A stretch of DNA of 62,318 nucleotides. It comes from Planctomycetota bacterium. Its GTDB lineage: Bacteria > Planctomycetota > Planctomycetia > Planctomycetales > Planctomycetaceae. Shown in pieces: positions 35,101-44,044 of the stretch (its first letter is position 1; each line of letters opens with the position of its first letter). Location of the stretch: positions 1 to 62,318 of the forward strand of contig JAFEBS010000080.1 of assembly GCA_018242525.1 (NCBI GenBank), written 5' to 3'. Made by a program: the position numbers and the translations under genes. The notes below the pieces were generated by a model, which had not been told where the DNA came from, did no database searches, and saw only the letters and a list, made by a program, of their open reading frames with translations.

Positions 35101-38100
35101 CGGGCAGTCCACCTCGTTCCGCCTGCAGCCAGCCCAGGGCAACTCGCCACGAAGTCAGGGACTTGTCGGCTGCGATCCAGGCTCGCAACTGTCGCTCCAG
35201 GTCTTCCGGCCGATCCAGCGCGACGAGCAACCGGTACTTGAGTGCCCGCAGCTTGTGCACGGCTGTCGGCACGGTGTCTGGCTTCGTGAAGCTGTCAGTC
35301 GCACCATTCTGCTGGTCTGCCACCCTTGTCGCGTCAGCCGGACCGTCGGCAGCGTGAGGAGTTTCGATCAGTGCCAGTCGGCTGTCGATGAATTTCAGCA
35401 GTCGCTCCACATCGCCAGCCGGGGCTGACGTGCGGACAGCCAGGTGCATCAACAGTGCCAGGGCTCGTTCTTTCAATTGCACGCGAACGATGGATCGCAT
35501 GTCGGCATCGATTTGCACAGCGATCTCGTCTTCGTCGGGTTCCTCGTCGTCATCGTCGACTTTTTCGTCAACCGGTTTTGCGTCGGCAGGCTGCGGATCG
35601 ACGAGCTTCCAGCAGGTCGCTGTCACTTGTTCGAGGTTTCGTTCCAACTGAACGTCCAGTGTCAGTGATTCGATTTCGAACCACGGAACCAGTGACGCCA
35701 TCGCCTCATCGGCCGGACCGGCTGGAAGTTTCAAATAACGGGCCAGTCGATCGGCCACACCCTGGCGGGCGTCGTGTCTGGCGGTTGCCTGCTGTTCGGC
35801 GAGTTCGATCCGAGTCAGTTCGTGCGCCTTGCCACCGTCCAGCAGAGCACGGTTGGTCGCGGCTTCTCGGGAGGCGATGAGGGCATCGACCAGGCGTTGC
35901 AATTGTGGCACAAGCCGCATCGCCAGCTCACCCCTGTTCGCCTCCTTCGTCTTCAAGAGCGTGGGCTTTGGCGCCAGCCTGGGCAGCAGGGCGAACAACT
36001 CGGTCTCGATCGCATCGGTCCACGGTTCCGCCAACAGGGCGTCGAACAGTGCCAGCGCGGCTGCCGGTCGGTGTTCGTCATCTGCGACAGCGAGCAGATC
36101 GTGGAGGAACGGCAATCGCTGATCGACCATTCGCGAGCGGTAGACGTTCAGCAGCGTTTCGCCCAGCACTCGTTTGCGATTCGGCTTCTGTTCCGTTTCC
36201 CAACGCAGGCGAATGACCTTGGCGATCTCGACCCAGATGGGACTCGGGACTTCAGAAGACTCGAATTCACGGCGATCGCCGAGTGATTTCCAGGCCGCGT
36301 TGATGAGATCGGCACTCATCGGACGTGCCTGCATGGCCTGCAGATCGACGTCGCGGAAGATCGCCAGTTCGTCGTTGGCCGGCTTTTCGTTGGCGGGAAA
36401 CTTCATTCGACCGGTCAGAGCCCACTGTGCGAACGACGCCAGTCGGGTCGGATCGAGCGTTGCGGCTTCACGGACAAGTGTCCTGAAAATGTGCAGCCGC
36501 AACAGGTCGACTTCGTCAAAGTCCCGGGAATCGATTCGACTGAACAACGAACTGCCGATCTGGAAGTTGCGGCGCTGATTCAGGAAGGCGAGCGCCGTGG
36601 CGGGCAATTTCGGATGCCACGTCGGATCCATCTCCTGCATGTTCAGGTTTTGGCAATGACCGAGTGCAAATTCTGTCGCCACATCCAGCCGGGTTCGTTG
36701 GGCAGGATTCAGTTCCGCGCTGTCAACGGCTTCGTCGATCCATTGAGTGGCGAGCCGTACTGCTTCCGCGTATTGATCGTTGAAGACGAGCGCGCTGAGC
36801 CGGTGACTGTACGCGATGGAATTTGCGGGCATCCGCTCGGCCCATTCCACAGACCAGGTGATCAGCCGCTGAAATTCACCGCGTTGATGAAACGCGGTCG
36901 CCTGGTATTGGAAGAGTTGCTGCAGTTCGTATTCGTGCCACTCCACCGGCTGTCCGGCGCGAAGCTGGCCGTCGGGAACTCGTCGATCGATCTGCTGGCG
37001 GATCCACGCGTCGGCGGCCTGCCGGTCGCCTCGGGCTTCCAATCGTTGGGCGTACTGCGTGTGATGGCTGATCTGCCAGGGGGCTTCGGTGGCAAGTCGC
37101 TGGAGGATGGCAAGTTCTTCGTCGAGGCGATTCAGCGCCTGGAAACAACCGGCCTGTTGACCGAGCCAATCATGCAGAGCCAGTGTTTGTACAGGTTGTC
37201 GTTCGTAGACCGGGCGGATGATTGTCAGCAGTTCGAGGAATTCGGGGTAACCTGTCACGGAAAATGCCATGCCACGCACAGTGTCAGCCAGGAACCGTTC
37301 GTTGTCGCGAGTCGAGTTCGTTTGTGGTTCGGGGGCCAATCGCTGAGCTTCTGCCAGCAGTTGTTGGCGCAGCAAATCGTTTTCGCGCAGGGCTTGCCAG
37401 ACGAAGGCCCGGACCCAGCGGGTTCCCGGTTTGTCGGCTGCCAGCTTTTCCAAGGCGTCCACCTGAGCCACCGCCGCGGCCAGGTTCTGCTTCGTACATT
37501 CCGACAGGATCAGCAGCAGCCGATCGTCGGTCGTGGCGCTTCCATCCGCCACACGTTGCCGCGCTTCGGCAACGGACGTTCCGTGCTTTCGTGCAGGCTT
37601 CGAATCATCCCCAGGCTGCGGCTGGCGGGCGAGAATTGATGCGCCGGCAAACAGGACACTGGATCGGCCGGCCAATTCGGCGTTCAATCGCTGCTGGAAT
37701 GGATCGGCAGCGAGTAAAGTCACCGTTTGACGGATCTCACTCGTCTTCCGACCGATCGGATCAACGACGGTCGTCGTCTGCGGCCACCATTGACCGGCGA
37801 CTTCGACGAAGTCGGTAAACGACTTCGTATGTGGTGGCGTCCCTTCGTAAACATCTTGAATCTTCAAGACGACATGTCGCACGGTGTCGATCAGGACGCG
37901 GTATTCGTGGACGGGTGCGGCTGGAAGATCTTCGTCGTCCGTTTCCGGATTTGTGAAAACAACGATGAGCGTCACCTGGCCTTCGCCGGCCGGTTCAATC
38001 CGCGCCGATTGGTCGCGATAGCTGCGATGAATCGGGGCGAGAGACCAGTCATCCAGTTCCAGCGGCAGTTCCTGGCGATCCGCTTCGACGGCGGGTCGAA

Positions 38101-41100
38101 TCCGTCCGACTTGGAACGCCTGCGAGAAGACTCCTCGTTCGACGGTGTTCGACCAGTTCACAACGGTATGCCCAGGTCCGATAGGTCGTGTCAGCCAGGC
38201 TTGCGGCGAATAAAGTTCCAGTCGCCGTGACCGGCTGCTCATTCGCGACCAGCGTGGATCGAAGGATTCCGTGGTTCGGGTGATCTCCACCCCCCCGACG
38301 ATCTTCGCCAGAGCAGGGCGTCGCACCAGGCTGTTCGACAGGGCGATCGCTTCCGGGGACCACTTCGATTCGCGATCCAGCCGTTCGTCGCGTCGCCGCG
38401 ACCATTCTACGGATCGGCTGAACGGAACGGGTGGCAGTGCCGGGAACAGCGTGTCGAACCACTGAATGTATTGTCGAGAATTGCTTTCTGGATTTCGATA
38501 ACGGCCCCGATTGGATTTGAAATCGAGTTCCAGGCCGTATTGCAGGCCCTGCTGTTGCTGCTTGTATCTCTCGACGGCCAGGGGCGAAGCAGTCGGAAAG
38601 TACTGGATGTCGTCGTCCAGGTAATAGGCCGATGCACCGGATCGCATTTGGCCATCCGGTGTGAATGCACCGGATTCATCCACGAACGACGACGTTTGCG
38701 CGCGATCCCTGGCGTAAAGGCCTGCCATTCGCCGTGATCCCTCGGGGTGACCGAAGCCGAAACTTGGTTCGTAGGTGCCCCGACTTTGAAGCCCCAGATC
38801 CGATTCAAATCGACCGTACCATTCGCTGGAGCTAGGTCGACCGCCAAATCCAGCCATGCCACCCAAGGTACCTCCCCAAGGGCCATTGATTGGGGATCCA
38901 CTCATTGACTGGAATTCCGATTGATCGGCAACCCTGCGTCCCATGGCTTCAGACGCAATGCTGACTTCCGAATCCCAAATCTGAAGCTTATCTCCGCTGA
39001 GACCAAAGGACGAGACTGAGTCCAACTCACGCAGTTCATCTCCCAGGAACTCACCTCCACCCCCACCCCAACCTCCACTTCCGCCGGACATCGGGAATGA
39101 ACCTGGTGCCATTGCCTTGAGCAGTTCGCGGACGGGCTGAGCTTGCCAGTGGAGCGGGTGACGACCCAGTTTGGCCAGGTCTTGCAGAATTCGCTGCCGG
39201 ATCTCACGGCGATATCCGGCCGCCTGTTGCAATTGCTTTTGACGCAGTTCTTCATTGGCCAGACTGCGCCCTTCGGCGAAGAAGCGTTCGCCATCCCGCA
39301 TCTCAAAACGACGCTTGACGCCAAACCGTTCCCGGTCCTTGTCGCTCTCCAGCACCAGCAGCGACGTATACGGAGTGATGATGTGAAATTCTTCGGACAA
39401 CGCGATGATTTCGTCGCGGATCAGGCCGCTCGATCCCTGATGCAGCAGTTCATCGAGCCGCCCGCGAGCCCACAGACGCGGAATAAATGACGCGTCATCA
39501 TCCGGAGCCGTCTCACGTGGTAATGGATCACTGCCGGGTTTGGTGTCATTTTTCAATGCGGCCTGGGATGCCGGTGAATCCAGGCGGCGTTCCGGCAGCG
39601 TGACCTTGGTGGCATATCGGACCGTCTCACCGCCACGCTTGGCTGTGACGACCACTTCACCGGTTTGTTTTTGTGCTTCGGGAAGGTAGCGCCCGACGAG
39701 GATCTGTTGTGTCCCCGCGGCCACGTTGGGAAGCTTGCCCGGATAGACCGCTGCAACCTTGATTCCCCGGTATTCCACGTTGATGTCAGACAGGCCGGGC
39801 TGAGCGATCTCGTTCAACAACTCCATTGCCACGATCTGTGGTGTCATTTCACCAGAGATTGTCCGCGTCGAACCGCTCGTCAGGCGAGACAGGCCCTGCA
39901 GCACGACGGACTCAAACGAGTTTCCCACCCCGATGCAGTGAATCGGACGGACGGATGCTTTCTTGCCTTCGGCACTTCCAGCGGTTCGTTCGGCCATCCG
40001 CTTCAGGAATGCCTGCGGATCTGATTCGACCGTCGCCACGATTCCATCACCGAGATAGATGGTCTGCGAAGTTGCTGTCGCGCGGGTCGCCGCGGAATCG
40101 AATGCCTTGTCGAGGTCGGTCCAGCCGAGTGAGACTCGGTTGTCGAGTGTTTGACTCACTTTCGCCAACGACTGTTCGCTGGGTGCAACCGACTGGTCGA
40201 ACAGCCATTCCGGGCGAACGTCAACCGTCGCCACGTTGAATCGATCCGCCGGTCCCAGCGACGCCAGCAACGCGGCCACGCAGGCGGATTGCTGCTTGCG
40301 TTTCTCCTTGTCCATCGAACCGGATGTGTCGCAGAGCAGCAGCAGATCCAGGGGTTTTCCTTCGGGCAGGAGTTCTCGCTGCCAGTTTCCACCGGGGGAA
40401 GGGGGCGTCAGTTGCAGCAGGAAGTACCCGTCATCCCCTCGTCGGTGAGGGATCATCACCACGTCCGACTGCCGCCCGTCGATTTCGCAGACGACTTCGA
40501 AATCGCGCGTGGGCGTGACTTCCTGGGCTGCGTACTCCACCCGTCCGCTGTTCGCTGTCTGCTGAATACGGGCCGGATGGGATGAACACTTCACCTGCTT
40601 GAGGGGAATTGCGGACTGGACGGTCACGGTCAATCCGAGTTCCCGCAGGGGACGCGTCTGCAGAAGTTCGCTGCGCAGGCCATAATTGTAGCGGTAGGTG
40701 TTCGCCCGCAGCGGCAGGACCTGCGTGTAAGCGATCTTCACGCGCTTCTCGGAATGCGGTTCAATCGGAAAGACGCGGGCGCTGAAAATGTTCCCGCCGG
40801 TCCATTCCAGCAGGCCGGGATCACGCTTCTCGCTCAAGATCGTCTCGTAGATTTCGCGAGCCCGCTGCTTCTCCACGATGTCGGCTTCGACCAGTTCGTT
40901 GCCGATCCACATGCCAAATCCGCTGATCGATGCCTCCTGCGGAAGAGGGAAGTGAAACACGCCCTCCAGCCGCGATGCCGTACTGTTGACGAATGTCTCT
41001 TCGATGGTGGTTCGGGCGATTTGATCGCGGATATCCACCGAGACGAGATGAACCCCCACGGCCAGCGGTGCGCTGCGTCCATCGGGCAGCTTGACGATCA

Positions 41101-42583
41101 GTGAACCGAGTGACTCATTCGATGTCGCTCCTTCAAACCCCTTCAACCACAGGGGTGCTTCGGCGTCGACCTTTGTAGAAACCAGCAGTGTTTCGTCACG
41201 TGTCACGCGGACAAGTTGTTTGCCCGGCTGGTCAAACGTGTGCGATCCTGCCTGGGGGGCCAGGACCACCAGCGGAATGAGCTTTACCAGGGGGGCGGCA
41301 GCCTGTTTGGGAGCGGGCTTGCCTTCGTCCGGCTTTGCATTGGCTGCCTTGTCAGTCGAAATCGTCGCGACGGGAACGCCTCCCGGCTGAGTGACCTGCA
41401 TCTCGCCGCTGTGCAATCGAACCTGTGTGGGCGACAGCACCTCGACCAGCGAACCGGGGCCGATCACCAGTTGCACCTGTGACGTCAAGGACACGGCCAC
41501 GGCGTTCGCGCCACGCAATTCCGTCCGAATCCAGTCGCCCGGTTTGACGATCAGGTCCCGCCGGGTACATGTCCAGCGCTGCGCATTGAGTGGCCGCAGG
41601 CCCGCAATCCCCTGTACGTCGGTTACTTTTCCCACTCGACCATCGTCTGACAACGTGGTGGCCAGCACGAACTTCGATTCGTCAACAGGAATATTCAGCG
41701 CGATCAGCCGCAGTTCCACGGTGGGAACGGCCTGCCTCTTGTCACCGGCGGCTTCGTGTACGACGAACGACAGCAACTCATAGGACCTGGCGTCCGCGAT
41801 CGCCTCAAGCGTGGCCGGTCGATCACCGCCGGTCACGGGCAGTTCCGTCTGATAAAGGACGCAGTCACGGCCACCGTGGGCCAGTCGACGGACGGGAATC
41901 AGATCGCGCAAGTCGATCGATCCGGTGAGTGACGTGCCCGTCGTGCCGACACCGGGAAGACAAAGTTCCAACAACGCCTCGAAGTTGAAGTCCGAGTTGC
42001 CTTTGCCGGTGAACAGTTGCGGACCGAGTCTGCCGGAATCGACCGCGACCAGGGTGTTGGCCTGCTCGTCGATCTGCCAGAGTGATCCACCCCGAGCGAT
42101 CCGGTACCGTGCCGGCGTGTCGTCAATCCGGACCTGGCCGGGTGACCGAACCCAGACGTCGACATTCTGACCATGACGCACCAGCCGCAGTTGCATCGAA
42201 TCCACCGCGGCCAGCCGTTCCAGCACTTTTGAGAACGGTGCGGCACTAAGAGACTCGGGCGACGACGAAAGCCACACGGCCACTCCGGCCACGACTGCGG
42301 AAAGAGCGACCAGACCTCGAAAGAGCAATGTCAACATGGTGCGACTCCTGCGAATCGGTTCGGATTGACTGAGGGGCAAGGGCTGAGGCGCAAGAGACGG
42401 AGAAGACAAATCTGGCGCGAGGGCCGCGGACCCCGCACCTTCAAATTCTGCCAGGGATTGGGCGCTGAGCCGTTCCAGGAACGCGGTGTCGACGTCGGCG
42501 GGACTGGGCGGAGCTTCGCCCGGTCGCGCATCGAAAAGCGCTTTCAGGTCGGCATCGTCGCGGTCAGGTTCCGGCACGGACAT
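32189..42583 (-). CDS. Giant (3464-residue) anti-sigma-like membrane protein with FecR-like, VIT, VWA and TPR regions
   Basis: One uninterrupted frame of 10.4 kb. The first 80 residues are cytoplasmic-looking and acidic, then a single membrane helix lies at about 83-106 (LLFRGLVALSAVVAGVAVWL), as in anti-sigma factors. Next come a LolA-like part (about 115-330), a FecR-like beta part (about 345-400, IVKPGDWIRTELRGAN), a VIT domain (about 505-630, DQIARTTIEETFVNSTASR) and a VWA domain with an intact MIDAS start DTSGS at 752-756. A Gly-rich linker (SGGSGGWGGGGGEF) and a second LolA-like part follow. From about residue 1700 to the end it is nearly all TPR-like helical repeats. The start lies three bases after the stop of an ECF sigma factor gene, so it is probably the membrane regulator of that sigma factor, with the periplasmic part as scaffold or sensor. 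The TPR count and exact borders could not be computed. Confidence 0.85.
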   Translation of the reverse strand: MSVPEPDRDDADLKALFDARPGEAPPSPADVDTAFLERLSAQSLAEFEGAGSAALAPDLSSPSLAPQPLPLSQSEPIRRSRTMLTLLFRGLVALSAVVAGVAVWLSSSPESLSAAPFSKVLERLAAVDSMQLRLVRHGQNVDVWVRSPGQVRIDDTPARYRIARGGSLWQIDEQANTLVAVDSGRLGPQLFTGKGNSDFNFEALLELCLPGVGTTGTSLTGSIDLRDLIPVRRLAHGGRDCVLYQTELPVTGGDRPATLEAIADARSYELLSFVVHEAAGDKRQAVPTVELRLIALNIPVDESKFVLATTLSDDGRVGKVTDVQGIAGLRPLNAQRWTCTRRDLIVKPGDWIRTELRGANAVAVSLTSQVQLVIGPGSLVEVLSPTQVRLHSGEMQVTQPGGVPVATISTDKAANAKPDEGKPAPKQAAAPLVKLIPLVVLAPQAGSHTFDQPGKQLVRVTRDETLLVSTKVDAEAPLWLKGFEGATSNESLGSLIVKLPDGRSAPLAVGVHLVSVDIRDQIARTTIEETFVNSTASRLEGVFHFPLPQEASISGFGMWIGNELVEADIVEKQRAREIYETILSEKRDPGLLEWTGGNIFSARVFPIEPHSEKRVKIAYTQVLPLRANTYRYNYGLRSELLQTRPLRELGLTVTVQSAIPLKQVKCSSHPARIQQTANSGRVEYAAQEVTPTRDFEVVCEIDGRQSDVVMIPHRRGDDGYFLLQLTPPSPGGNWQRELLPEGKPLDLLLLCDTSGSMDKEKRKQQSACVAALLASLGPADRFNVATVDVRPEWLFDQSVAPSEQSLAKVSQTLDNRVSLGWTDLDKAFDSAATRATATSQTIYLGDGIVATVESDPQAFLKRMAERTAGSAEGKKASVRPIHCIGVGNSFESVVLQGLSRLTSGSTRTISGEMTPQIVAMELLNEIAQPGLSDINVEYRGIKVAAVYPGKLPNVAAGTQQILVGRYLPEAQKQTGEVVVTAKRGGETVRYATKVTLPERRLDSPASQAALKNDTKPGSDPLPRETAPDDDASFIPRLWARGRLDELLHQGSSGLIRDEIIALSEEFHIITPYTSLLVLESDKDRERFGVKRRFEMRDGERFFAEGRSLANEELRQKQLQQAAGYRREIRQRILQDLAKLGRHPLHWQAQPVRELLKAMAPGSFPMSGGSGGWGGGGGEFLGDELRELDSVSSFGLSGDKLQIWDSEVSIASEAMGRRVADQSEFQSMSGSPINGPWGGTLGGMAGFGGRPSSSEWYGRFESDLGLQSRGTYEPSFGFGHPEGSRRMAGLYARDRAQTSSFVDESGAFTPDGQMRSGASAYYLDDDIQYFPTASPLAVERYKQQQQGLQYGLELDFKSNRGRYRNPESNSRQYIQWFDTLFPALPPVPFSRSVEWSRRRDERLDRESKWSPEAIALSNSLVRRPALAKIVGGVEITRTTESFDPRWSRMSSRSRRLELYSPQAWLTRPIGPGHTVVNWSNTVERGVFSQAFQVGRIRPAVEADRQELPLELDDWSLAPIHRSYRDQSARIEPAGEGQVTLIVVFTNPETDDEDLPAAPVHEYRVLIDTVRHVVLKIQDVYEGTPPHTKSFTDFVEVAGQWWPQTTTVVDPIGRKTSEIRQTVTLLAADPFQQRLNAELAGRSSVLFAGASILARQPQPGDDSKPARKHGTSVAEARQRVADGSATTDDRLLLILSECTKQNLAAAVAQVDALEKLAADKPGTRWVRAFVWQALRENDLLRQQLLAEAQRLAPEPQTNSTRDNERFLADTVRGMAFSVTGYPEFLELLTIIRPVYERQPVQTLALHDWLGQQAGCFQALNRLDEELAILQRLATEAPWQISHHTQYAQRLEARGDRQAADAWIRQQIDRRVPDGQLRAGQPVEWHEYELQQLFQYQATAFHQRGEFQRLITWSVEWAERMPANSIAYSHRLSALVFNDQYAEAVRLATQWIDEAVDSAELNPAQRTRLDVATEFALGHCQNLNMQEMDPTWHPKLPATALAFLNQRRNFQIGSSLFSRIDSRDFDEVDLLRLHIFRTLVREAATLDPTRLASFAQWALTGRMKFPANEKPANDELAIFRDVDLQAMQARPMSADLINAAWKSLGDRREFESSEVPSPIWVEIAKVIRLRWETEQKPNRKRVLGETLLNVYRSRMVDQRLPFLHDLLAVADDEHRPAAALALFDALLAEPWTDAIETELFALLPRLAPKPTLLKTKEANRGELAMRLVPQLQRLVDALIASREAATNRALLDGGKAHELTRIELAEQQATARHDARQGVADRLARYLKLPAGPADEAMASLVPWFEIESLTLDVQLERNLEQVTATCWKLVDPQPADAKPVDEKVDDDDEEPDEDEIAVQIDADMRSIVRVQLKERALALLMHLAVRTSAPAGDVERLLKFIDSRLALIETPHAADGPADATRVADQQNGATDSFTKPDTVPTAVHKLRALKYRLLVALDRPEDLERQLRAWIAADKSLTSWRVALGWLQAERGGLPEAVQMFEAAQKDGLLGPREVRALGDWYLVLDRREDHRRALLAAQMLRSEHELYQVLANQRHRFIQINSSTELDDETLLMIEALLRKSTSPESYFWVIRELYAATRDFRVLAMVPDASLGRSPQQAYTYLNAVRSQLLSEVHNEATTDPLIARIRTLRDAPVKPGTTDRDVTRQTELRALDLLEALVESQAANVLNQPGPHITAAVAAMQRAFARTWSEGEPRLMASHLYNLGRLPHQPLIDEQIRELKALARQTAAGSGDHLHIIWHQASLLHQHYAQSDTAETLMDATVRIYLADHASKWNSEDQDVLAGWIGLLNDRHHYAKGEALIAQRQANPFNDQQLPWLKEQWFGLQLHALGQSGETSLGKGVSLLKKIADLQMAEIRATQDANHRYNLLVRLPSVYQAAHNAQIKEAAGLFREYAFQTFPDLMKTQLVNYSSLINHTVGVVDQLLGSRDAVWWLAERIESYPRRLEYSWENPWNQHGHSLGHYRWTCVDRKIPLGDAEPVLLRVVLTDLRRELSTRRQRYTAITRNHNQHFWAEKSADFAKVAEEVLAAHRDSGRVQRYVAEYQYSGLNRANRAIEILFAARKQGRLDASGESVLINYLMGQSRFGEAVALLEPLVKSAPNVLGHRTLLMRAYHGTQRPQLLRELLMETDAYFHKEGRWTEAVMAELARACEDTGLSLESTQYYTQAISYHQRHAPGRGIGDNTLWGYYHQMAHQFIHLKQTREAVDAAASALICFPPSHHLRIESMKTMRSALQLSPDLNAYIRFLDERARTDNQDSALLRKSAGRVYQEQGKLEPAITQYKLALDLQPLDQETQQWLMESLDATGLKHEATGMLLTRIDLERHNLDLYKQLAQRLKDDEAQAERAATSIVEADPNEATNHAALADWREQQNRWDEALLHWQQFVKLRRLDPTGLVRLARVQVKLNQTMSARESLKQLEATTWPPRYNTIPEDIRQLKEQLR

Positions 42584-42586
42584 CGA

Positions 42587-43219
42587 TCATTCCTTCGGAG
42601 CGGCAGCCGTTACACAAGTTGGCAGCCGTTGGGTGGACGACACGCGCTCAAATCGCTCGCGAAACTCGCGGCGAGCCCGTGCCAGTTTCGAGCGGACACC
42701 CTCCAGTGTTCCACCAACATTGCGGGTCATCTCTTCCAGACTCAGGTCATCAAAGTATTTGGCCATCAACAAGGCGGCATAATCGTCGGTCAGTTCACTC
42801 AGGACTGTCCGCACCCGTTCCGCGACTTCGCGCCGTTGCAGTTGTTCGAGTGGCGACCCGTCGGTTGAATTGTGGTCGATTCTGGCAGGACTCTCCCGAG
42901 CCGCCCGCCGTTCCCGCCGCCAGTGTTGCAACGCATGGTGATGGGCAATTCCCGTCAGCCAGCACCACAGCGTGCCCCGCTGGGCATCAAATTGTCTGGC
43001 CGACCTCGCTGCCGCCAGAAACGTTTCCTGCACCAGGTCTGCCACGACGGACGTTTCCCGTGATCCCATGTCGCCGGGGCTGGCCGCATCAGGTCCAACA
43101 ACGCGCAGGACGTAGCGCCAGACACGCACGCTGTACTGTTCGTACAGCGCCTGCCAGGCCTCACGCTGGCCGTCTCGCAATCCGAGAATCACGGTCGTTT
43201 CGTCCCACGACTCCGGCAA
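42587..43219 (-). CDS. ECF-type RNA polymerase sigma factor
   Basis: A 210-residue sigma-70 family protein. Region 2 is seen in ALYEQYSVRVWRYVLRVVG and DLVQETFLAAARSARQFD, followed by TLWCWLTGIAHHHALQHW; region 4 is LTDDYAALLMAKYFDDLSL with EEMTRNVGGTLEGVRSKLAR. The frame starts with TTG at 43219, preceded by GAGGGGGC; the nearby ATG is out of frame. A loop of about 20 residues (DAASPGDMGSRETS) interrupts region 2, as in some planctomycete ECF groups. The downstream membrane protein begins three bases after its stop and is the likely anti-sigma factor. Confidence 0.88.
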   Translation of the reverse strand: MPESWDETTVILGLRDGQREAWQALYEQYSVRVWRYVLRVVGPDAASPGDMGSRETSVVADLVQETFLAAARSARQFDAQRGTLWCWLTGIAHHHALQHWRRERRAARESPARIDHNSTDGSPLEQLQRREVAERVRTVLSELTDDYAALLMAKYFDDLSLEEMTRNVGGTLEGVRSKLARARREFRERFERVSSTQRLPTCVTAAAPKE

Positions 43220-43256
43220 GTCGCCCCCTCATTCTCTTTTCTCACGTGATTCGGCT

Positions 43257-43304
43257 GGTCTCCCGACCCCGCCTCATGCTCGGCGCGGGTCTCCCGACCC
43301 CGCC
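43257..43304. repeat. Short direct repeat, 17 bp twice
   Basis: GGTCTCCCGACCCCGCC occurs at 43257-43273 and again at 43288-43304, 14 bases apart, with a degenerate third copy (GGTCTCCCCTCC) at 43321. It lies upstream of the sigma factor gene in a stretch (43220-43488) with no coding region. It may be dispersed repeat debris. Confidence 0.6.
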
Positions 43305-43488
43305 GAAACCCGCGACCGAAGGTCTCCCCTCCGAGCATCAACTCCCGAATTGCCAACAGTCGAATGGGAATTGTCCGACCTTCTCTCAAATGTGTCGCCT
43401 GTTTTGACCACAAAATCGAAAATCGGAAGATTTCATTCCGCGGACCTGAAGAACCGGTGGTAAGCGGCCACTGCACTGACTTTGTGAG

Positions 43489-43579
43489 CCGCAAGGCGCT
43501 AGCCGCGGGTGCCTTCTCAATCATTCTCGTCAGTTCTTCAGGTACGAGCGCGAATACACCCGCGGCTAGCGCCTTGCGG
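43489..43579. repeat. Perfect 23-bp inverted repeat (REP-like element)
   Basis: Arms 43489-43511 and 43557-43579 are exact reverse complements (CCGCAAGGCGCTAGCCGCGG plus GTG) around a 45-base spacer. From memory, GCAAGGCG-TAGCCGCGG motifs are dispersed in many planctomycete genomes. The right arm directly abuts the broken end of a PQQ-type pseudogene. Confidence 0.85.
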
Positions 43580-43906
43580 TTGCGGCTTCGTCTTGTGTTC
43601 CCACAGCGGATGGCCGTCCAGATCGAAACAAAACACACCGACGTTGCCTCAGTAGCAATAGACTCGTTTGCCGTCCGTGACCGGAGTTTCTGACGCGTAA
43701 CTGCTCTTCAGGTGAATGGGGGTTTCCGGCTTCCCGGCATGGACCTGTTGTTCCCAGAGAATGCTGCCGGTCTTCAAGTCCAGGCAGAGGACTTTCCATT
43801 GATGCACGGTTTCCGGTGCCTTGGGTCGATCCCAGCCGAAATAAAGCCCCTTCTTCGGTTCTTCCGAAGAGCCGGTGTTGATCACGGTCGTGAGGAAGGT
43901 CTTCAA
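43580..43906 (-). pseudogene. Remnant of a PQQ-like beta-propeller protein gene
   Basis: On the minus strand the frame reads NTGSSEEPKKGLYFGWDRP, then VLCLDLKTGSILWEQQVHAG and SSYASETPVTDGKRVYCY, a PQQ-like propeller sequence typical of planctomycete secreted proteins. A TGA stop then interrupts it, and the same frame goes on with GNVGVFCFDLDGHPLWEHK, the next blade of the same family. The homology ends at the inverted repeat. The N-terminal part is missing and the upstream start would be TTG. This is a truncated gene with a nonsense mutation, possibly broken by insertion of the repeat. Confidence 0.78.
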
Positions 43907-44044
43907 CGTCGAAGTCGAGTTCCGCTTTCATTGCGTTAAGAAATGTTGTGATTCGAGATTTGACGACAGTATCATACGCCTCCCGACTTTGCCCTCACGA
44001 CCGGCCGCGACTCCGCAGTGGAGAGATTCCTGGAGGATCGAACA

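Noticed and set aside
33275..35428. 717-residue open frame on the plus strand inside the giant gene
   Set aside because: It is antisense to the TPR region and has no domain; the giant frame is continuous on the other strand.
43364..43693. 109-residue open frame on the plus strand
   Set aside because: It runs across the inverted repeat and is antisense to the PQQ pseudogene; it has no coding character.
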